Positions 59,056 through 64,000 of a stretch of 64,000 bases of DNA are shown here, piece by piece. Source of the stretch: Thermocrispum agreste DSM 44070. GTDB taxonomy: Bacteria > Actinomycetota > Actinomycetes > Mycobacteriales > Pseudonocardiaceae. The stretch covers positions 310,001 to 374,000 of the forward strand of contig NZ_ATYX01000007.1 in NCBI RefSeq assembly GCF_000427905.1, read 5' to 3'. The notes under the pieces were generated by a model, which saw nothing but the letters and a program-made list of their open reading frames with translations, was not told the DNA's origin and made no database searches. The stretch's first letter is position 1. Each line of letters begins with the position of its first letter. Made by a program: the position numbers and the translations under genes.

Positions 59056-59429
59056 TCGGTGATTCCCAGTGTACACAACCGTTTTGACGGCCTTCAGGGG
59101 GGTGGGTACTTCGCCGGCTGAGGCGGACGGGCGATCCTGCCGATCGATCGGCAGCCGGATGTCGCGTGCAGCGACCCGCCCCGTGAGCAGGCACGACCAC
59201 CCGCACTATGCGCTGGCGCTGAGCCACACGCACACCGCACTGGGCCACGACGCCGCCACGCTCACCCGATCGCCCACCGCTCCACGCGAGTCACTCGCGA
59301 TCGCGCCCGCGCCACCCCACTACGACATAGCCACCCCCACTAAGACATACTTCGGACGCCAACCACGGCGCCTCGGCGAAGCACTTTGTGGCAGCCTGTC
59401 CCGGGCCCAGGCACCCCTCTGCACCCGAA

Positions 59430-59689
59430 GCGCAGTGCCGGTGCGCCCACGCACCCCACCGATCCAAACACACATCCCGTGGCCGACCACAACGGCACAC
59501 ACCAGCGAACTCGCCTACAGCACCCCACCCCTCACGCAAACACCCCCTCCGCATCCAACACACAAAATCAGTGCGTCCACGCACAGCCCCCAGCCCGAAC
59601 GCACACCCCGTGGCCGACCACAACGGCACACGCAGCAAGCTCGCCTACAGCAGGCGCCCCTCGCACAGACACCAACTCCCAATCCAAAG
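59430..59689. repeat. two diverged tandem copies of a 130-131 bp unit
   Basis: GTGGCCGACCACAACGGCAC occurs at 59479 and 59610, AACTCGCCTACAGCA/AGCTCGCCTACAGCA about 35 bases after each, and GTGCGYCCACGCAC about 38 bases before each. The copies abut at about 59559/59560. Confidence 0.8.
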
Positions 59690-59849
59690 CACCCGCGATG
59701 CACCGGTAGAGGTGCACGGGCGGCCCAATTCCCCCTGGCCCGTGCGGCGGCTTGAGCCAGGTGCGGCCAGTTCCCACACCCACGTGCGGCGTCCTGCACA
59801 GCCCCACGGTCAGCGGTGCGGCCATGAATCAGTCGGGCACGCATGTGCA

Positions 59850-59939
59850 CCCGAATTCGCAGGGCTCCCACGCGTGTGCTCCGGTCCGCGAGACTCCCAC
59901 GCGTGCGCGCCCGAATCCGCGCGGCTTCTGCACACATGT
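59850..59939. repeat. about three copies of a 30-bp tandem repeat
   Basis: GGCTCCCACGCGTGTGCTCC is followed 30 bases later by GACTCCCACGCGTGCGCGCC and then by a degenerate third unit. The core CCACGCGTG resembles the CCACACGCGTGG repeats at 2909. Confidence 0.7.
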
Positions 59940-60017
59940 GCACCGATCCGGTGCCGACGGTTCGAGTACCTCGTCCACCCGGTAGCCGTACCGCAGCCTT
60001 GAGGATGCCCGGACACG

Positions 60018-60067
60018 ACAAAGCCGTCCGCCCAGCAGCGCGCTGACCGCCGGGCAGACGGCTTTGT
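60018..60067 (-). terminator. hairpin terminator of the UPF0182 gene
   Basis: ACAAAGCCGTCCGCCC and GGGCAGACGGCTTTGT form a 16-bp stem with one mismatch around an 18-base loop, ten bases past the stop codon on the minus strand. Confidence 0.75.
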
Positions 60068-60076
60068 GTGTCGAGG

Positions 60077-63076
60077 TCAGTTCCCTCCGGAGCCCGCGCC
60101 ACCGGACGACGAGCCGGAGCGGCCGCTCCCTTCACCGTTCTTCAGCTGGTTGTACTTCTTGCGGGCCGCTTCCAGGTCCTCCAACGCCTCAGCTTCGGCT
60201 TGGAAGTCGCCCTTCGCGCGCGCCGAGAAGTAGGCGTCCGCAGCTCGAGCCATCTCGTCGGCGACCTCCTGCAACGCCGCGTTGCCGGTACTGGGTCGCT
60301 GCGTCGGCGGCCGTTGTTGCTGCTGCTGGTCCGGCTTCTGCTGGTCCGGCTGCTGCGCCGGCTTCTCGGGCTCCTCGGCACCGTCTTCGGAGGCCCGTGG
60401 CGTCGTCGCGTACTTGCCCGCGCCGGGCAGTGCCTGGTCGAGCGCTTCGGTCAATGTCTTGCCGAAGCCGACGCGGTTTCCGAACGACACCAGCACACGC
60501 GCCAGCTGCGGATAACCACGCTCGGTGCGCTGGCGAATGTAGACCGGCTCCACGTACAGGAAGCCCCCGGCGACCGGCAGCGTCAGCAGGTTGCCGTTGA
60601 TGATCTCGACGTTCTGGTTGCCGAACAGGGTGCGCTGCTCGGTGTAGTCACCGTTGTTCTCGAACGAGTTCTGCACCTGCGCCGGACCACGGCTCTGCGG
60701 CGCGTCGTCGCCGATCGGCAACCGCAGCACCTTCATCTTCCCGTAGGTCTCCGGGTCCGACGACACCGTCATCCACGCCGCCAGATAGTCCCGGTTCAAC
60801 GGCGTCAACGGGCTGGTCAGCTGGAAGGTCGGCTTCTCGTCGCCCGGCGCCTTCATCAGCAGGTAGTACGGCGGCTGGTTCGCCGACCTTTCGCCCTCGG
60901 TCGGGTTGGACGGGACACTCCACCAAGCGGTGTTGGAGAAGTACTGCTGCGGAGTCTTGACGTGGTACTTCGTCAGCAGGTCCCGCTGAACCTTGAACAT
61001 GTCCTCCGGGTAGCGGAAGTGCTTGCGCAGGCTGTCCGGGATCTTCGACTCCGGCTCCACCGTGCCCGGGAAGACACTGCGCCAGGCCTTCAGCACCGGA
61101 TCCTGCTCGTCGATCGCGTAAAGCGTCGTCGTGCCGTCGTAGGCGTCGACCGTGGCCTTCACCGAGTTGCGGATGTAGCTGATCGGCTGGTTCTCGTGCC
61201 TGGCCACGCCGGTGAGAGTGTCCTCGGTCGCGTCACCCAGCTGCGTCTTCTGCGCGTACGGGAAGTTCGCCGTCGTGGTGTAGCCGTCGACGATCCACTT
61301 GATGCGGCCGTCGATCACCGCCGGGTACGGGTCACCGTCGACGGTCAGCCACGGCGCCTTCTTCTCCACCCGCAGGCGCGGGTCGCGGTTGTAGATGATC
61401 TTGGACGACTCGCCGATCGCCCCGGAGAACAGGATGTTGCGCTCGCCGTGCGCGATGGCGAACACCAGGCGGTGGAACAGGCCGTCGATCGGCACACCGC
61501 CCTTGCCTTGATAGCGGTGGGTGGTCTCGGCGGTGTCGAACTCGCCCTGCGCCGACTCCTCGGGGTTGTTGACGATCGCGTAGTCGTCCTCGCCGAACAG
61601 CTCGCCGTAGTAGATGCGGGGCTGCTTGACCTCGATCCCGATCGCCTTCGGGTTGATCGTGTCGCTGCGCTTGGTCAGCGGGTAGCCGCCTTCGGTGCCG
61701 CCCTCGCCGCTGTTGTCGCCGACGGCGCGGTCGATCGTGTTGGCGGGCGCCAGGACGAAGCCGTTGCCGTGCGTGTACACCAACCGCTGGTTGATCCAGC
61801 TTCGCTGGTTCTCGGCCAGGCCCTCGGACTTCAGCTCACGCGCCGCGACGATGTAGTCCTGCACCTCGCCGTTGATCTCGTACCGGTCGACATCCAGCTT
61901 CTTCGGGAAGCCGTAGAAGTTCTCCCGCGCCACCTGCTGGGTGAACGTCGGCTCCAGCACGCTCGGGTCGAGCAGGCGGATCCGCTCGATGGTCTCCCTG
62001 GCTTCGGCGATGTCCTCCTCGGTCGCGGAGGTCTTCGGCCGGTAGTCGACGAACTCGATGTTGTCCAGCTTGTAGGCGAACTTGGTCGCCTCCATGTTGC
62101 GCCGGATCGCTTCGGCTTCCTTCTCGATCTCGTTCGGCTTGACCGAGAACTGCCACAGCAGCGCCGGCCAGGCCTGCCCGACCAGGATGCTGGACACCAG
62201 CAGCAACGCCAGCGCGATCGCGGGAAGCACGAGGTTACGCAGGAAGGCACCGACGAACAGGGCGCCCGCACAGAACACCGCGATGCTCATCAGGATGAGC
62301 TTGGCCGGCATCACCGCTTGCAGGTCCGTGTAGCTGGCGCCGGTGAACAGCTCGTTGCGGCCGTTGAGCAGCAGGTTGTACCGGTCCATGTAGTAGTCGA
62401 GCGCCAGGACCAGCACGAAGATGCCCGCGGTGACCGCCAGCTGGATGCGCGCGGCGTTGGTCAGCTGGGCGCCGCGGCCGGCCAGCCGGACGCCGCCGAA
62501 GATGTACTGCACCACCACCGCGGCGACGAACGCGACCACGAGCGCGACGAAGACCCATGTGATCGCCCAGTTGTAGAAGGGCAGGTCGAACACGTAGAAG
62601 CCGATGTCGTGCCCGAACTCGGGGTCCTTCCTGCCGAAATCGCCGCCATGCAGGAAGAGCTGGACGGTCTCCCAGCCGCTTTGCGCGGACAGTCCGGCGA
62701 CGGCACCGACCACGATCGGGATGCCGATCCCGAACAGCCGCACGCGGGCGACGATGGTCGACCGGTACCGCGCCAACGGGTCGTCCTGGCTGACCACGGG
62801 GACGAAGACGGGCCGGTTGCGGTAGGCGAGGAACAGTGACAGGAATGCCGCCCCGCCGACCACGACGCCGACCACGAGGAACAGCACCACGCGGGTCAAC
62901 AGGACGGTGGTGAAGACGTTCCGCGCGCCGACTTCTCCGTACCACAACCAGTCGATGTAGGCGCCGATCAGCCTGCTGCCCAGAACCAGGGCGGCAACCA
63001 GCACCGCACCGATGATCAACAGGACTCGACTACGCCTGGTCAGCCTTGGCACGCTGACGGGAGGCCGATTGGCCAC
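60077..63076 (-). CDS. UPF0182-family large membrane protein
   Basis: A 999-residue member of the UPF0182 family conserved in actinomycetes (Rv0064-like). The N-terminal third carries about seven membrane helices (VLLIIGAVLVAALVLGSRLI, VVLFLVVGVVVGGAAFLSLF, IPIVVGAVAGL and others). The rest is a large extracytoplasmic region with blocks PEFGHDIGFYVFDLPFYNW, WINQRLVYTHGNGFVLAPAN and RIYYGELFGEDDYAIVN. It is followed by a Gln/Pro linker (QQPDQQKPDQQQQQRPP), a helix and a Gly/Ser tail. The function is unknown. The GTG at 63076 has AGGAG eight bases upstream. Confidence 0.92.
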   Translation of the reverse strand: MANRPPVSVPRLTRRSRVLLIIGAVLVAALVLGSRLIGAYIDWLWYGEVGARNVFTTVLLTRVVLFLVVGVVVGGAAFLSLFLAYRNRPVFVPVVSQDDPLARYRSTIVARVRLFGIGIPIVVGAVAGLSAQSGWETVQLFLHGGDFGRKDPEFGHDIGFYVFDLPFYNWAITWVFVALVVAFVAAVVVQYIFGGVRLAGRGAQLTNAARIQLAVTAGIFVLVLALDYYMDRYNLLLNGRNELFTGASYTDLQAVMPAKLILMSIAVFCAGALFVGAFLRNLVLPAIALALLLVSSILVGQAWPALLWQFSVKPNEIEKEAEAIRRNMEATKFAYKLDNIEFVDYRPKTSATEEDIAEARETIERIRLLDPSVLEPTFTQQVARENFYGFPKKLDVDRYEINGEVQDYIVAARELKSEGLAENQRSWINQRLVYTHGNGFVLAPANTIDRAVGDNSGEGGTEGGYPLTKRSDTINPKAIGIEVKQPRIYYGELFGEDDYAIVNNPEESAQGEFDTAETTHRYQGKGGVPIDGLFHRLVFAIAHGERNILFSGAIGESSKIIYNRDPRLRVEKKAPWLTVDGDPYPAVIDGRIKWIVDGYTTTANFPYAQKTQLGDATEDTLTGVARHENQPISYIRNSVKATVDAYDGTTTLYAIDEQDPVLKAWRSVFPGTVEPESKIPDSLRKHFRYPEDMFKVQRDLLTKYHVKTPQQYFSNTAWWSVPSNPTEGERSANQPPYYLLMKAPGDEKPTFQLTSPLTPLNRDYLAAWMTVSSDPETYGKMKVLRLPIGDDAPQSRGPAQVQNSFENNGDYTEQRTLFGNQNVEIINGNLLTLPVAGGFLYVEPVYIRQRTERGYPQLARVLVSFGNRVGFGKTLTEALDQALPGAGKYATTPRASEDGAEEPEKPAQQPDQQKPDQQQQQRPPTQRPSTGNAALQEVADEMARAADAYFSARAKGDFQAEAEALEDLEAARKKYNQLKNGEGSGRSGSSSGGAGSGGN

Positions 63077-63216
63077 AGCACACACTCCTGGGTCGGTGAC
63101 ATCCGCCCGTGGGCGCCATCGGCTTGTGATGGCCCCCACCCAATGTCTACTTAACTCTACGGACCACGGGGAAAGTTCCCCGGCCGGGTCCGCCCCGCTC
63201 CTGGCAGGATAGGCCC

Positions 63217-63750
63217 ATGAGCAATGTCAGCGACGTGGCGATGGCCGCGCGGGAAGTGGAAGAGTTCGTCGCGGCCGCCGGCTGGGACCAGCCGCCGCAG
63301 CTGTTCGCCCTGGTCCCGACCGCCGACATCCTGGCAGAGCAGCCGGAACTCGCCGCGCAGCTGAATGCCGAGGCAGCGTTGACCCCGGTCGCCCAGGACG
63401 CCCTGCCGGAAGCGGAGGATCTCGGCGAGGCACTGGCCAGGATCACGTGGCCGGAAGCGGTGCGCGGATGCGCGATCTGCCAGGAGATCGTGGTGCTGTC
63501 ACCGGACGCCGAGGAGTCCCTGCCCGACGACGGTGACGTCGCCAGGCTGCAGCAGGCAGCGGCCCAGCATCCCGAACGCACCGAGGGGCGCCTTGTCGCT
63601 GCCGTGTCACGCGACGGTACCCGGGCGTGCGTGCTGCGGCTGCGCGGAGTCGCCGTCGACGAGGACGGCGAACCCGTGGACGAGCTGGTCGAGCATCCAG
63701 ACCTCGCCCCCGGCTTGCTCGACGCGCTGGCGGCCACATTCGAACCGTAA
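63217..63750 (+). CDS. PPA1309-family conserved actinobacterial protein
   Basis: A 177-residue acidic cytoplasmic protein. VEEFVAAAGWDQPPQLFALV PTADIL, LARITWPEAVRGCAICQEIV and TRACVLRLRG match the PPA1309-type family, commonly found divergent from UPF0182 genes as here. Its function is unknown. The ATG at 63217 is chosen because the conserved region starts soon after; AGGATAGG lies upstream. Confidence 0.85.
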   Translation: MSNVSDVAMAAREVEEFVAAAGWDQPPQLFALVPTADILAEQPELAAQLNAEAALTPVAQDALPEAEDLGEALARITWPEAVRGCAICQEIVVLSPDAEESLPDDGDVARLQQAAAQHPERTEGRLVAAVSRDGTRACVLRLRGVAVDEDGEPVDELVEHPDLAPGLLDALAATFEP

Positions 63751-63754
63751 GCAC

Positions 63755-63875
63755 GTTCGGAACGGTCATCCCTGCGTGCGGACCGTCATCCGTGTGTTCG
63801 GACCGTCACCCGTGCGCGCGGACGGTCATCCATGCGTTCGGAACGGTCATCCATGCGTTCGGAACGGTGAGCTGC
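63755..63875. repeat. five to six tandem copies of a 20-21 bp unit
   Basis: Copies begin at 63755, 63776, 63796, 63816, 63836 and 63857 (last one partial). The consensus is GTTCGGAACGGTCATCCATGC with variable bases at the GTTCG and CATGC ends. The array starts five bases after the stop of the PPA1309-type gene. Confidence 0.85.
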
Positions 63876-63910
63876 GCGTTCTGACGTACCCACGTCGGAG
63901 CCGCCGACAT

Positions 63911-63936
63911 GGTCGTGGCATGGTCTCGCCACGACC
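63911..63936. terminator. short hairpin, possible terminator
   Basis: GGTCGTGGC and GCCACGACC pair perfectly around an 8-base loop, about 160 bases after the PPA1309-type gene. Nothing else is seen up to the right edge. Confidence 0.4.
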
Positions 63937-64000
63937 TGGCATCAGTGACCGTGGGGTCGGGCACCAGTAGCTGTGCTCGCCCCGACGGCCATGGTCGGCT

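Larger units (their letters stand above)
59056..60017. other. gene-free, repeat-rich, strand-asymmetric stretch
   Basis: About 960 bases without a credible gene. An 18-bp perfect palindrome, CTGCCGATCGATCGGCAG, lies at 59137-59154. From about 59215 to 59695 the plus strand is rich in C and A and poor in G. It includes a two-copy 130-bp repeat and a 30-bp repeat array. Open frames across it show no family similarity and follow the repeats. Confidence 0.6.

Noticed and set aside
59069-59985. Several overlapping open frames between the tRNA and UPF0182 gene
   Set aside because: They follow the tandem repeats, have skewed Thr/Pro/His or Cys/Gly/Trp composition and lack ribosome binding sites.
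63755-63875. CRISPR array
   Set aside because: Units are contiguous without spacers and no cas gene is in the window.

Overview
The window comes from a high-GC Gram-positive actinomycete, most likely Pseudonocardiales (an Amycolatopsis, Lentzea or Saccharothrix type). Supporting signs are the base composition, SARP/LuxR hybrid regulators, an XRE protein of the Scr1/DUF5753 type, an S-adenosyl methyltransferase of the PF04672 type, UPF0182 next to a PPA1309-type gene, and frequent GTG starts with 4-bp overlaps. The genus cannot be fixed from this sequence alone.

Layout. 0-4 kb: a truncated PadR-like regulator, an SDR oxidoreductase, a YbaB-like protein, the XRE regulator and the methyltransferase. 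4.4-6.7 kb: a secreted GH3 beta-glucosidase. 7.1-14.9 kb: a LuxR-type pseudo-receiver gene, then a complete polyol phosphotransferase operon on the minus strand (PfkB kinase, EIIC, EIIB, EIIA, zinc dehydrogenase, HPr, EI) with a divergent DeoR repressor. 15-20 kb: a sugar ABC importer without its own ATPase, followed by a GH1 beta-glucosidase. 20-28.3 kb: two giant SARP-AAA-TPR-LuxR regulators flanking a second small LuxR gene. 28.5-29.7 kb: a secreted GH16 glucanase overlapping a small lectin-like gene. 30-35 kb: a malonate locus (GntR/FCD regulator, MatC-like carrier, MatB-like ligase, fused carboxyltransferase). 35-38.1 kb: an unusual fusion of a luciferase-like and a berberine-bridge-like FAD domain, followed by a second luciferase-like enzyme. 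38.2-43.4 kb: a decayed membrane protein gene, a RibD/DHFR-type reductase, a pair of helical unknown proteins and a secreted SGNH hydrolase.

43.7-58.3 kb is the most interesting part: a catabolic island in four transcription units. They encode a five-gene Liv-type ABC importer; a cyclase plus an M20 amidohydrolase; an acyl-CoA ligase divergent from a KstR2-like TetR regulator; and thiolase-like, DUF35, SDR and Eis-like genes below an APC permease. Five near-identical 18-bp sites that I found by eye sit in the promoter gaps of these units, and they resemble the published KstR2 operator. The units therefore look like one regulon: import of an amide-type compound, hydrolysis, CoA activation and side-chain shortening. 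The thiolase-like protein lacks the usual nucleophilic cysteine and is paired with a DUF35 protein, as in Ltp2/ChsH2-type retro-aldolases.

58.3-64 kb: initiator tRNA, a long UPF0182 membrane protein and a PPA1309-type gene. They are separated by gene-free stretches full of different short tandem repeats (20-21, 30, 31, 34 and about 131 bp units). No insertion sequence, prophage or CRISPR array was seen.
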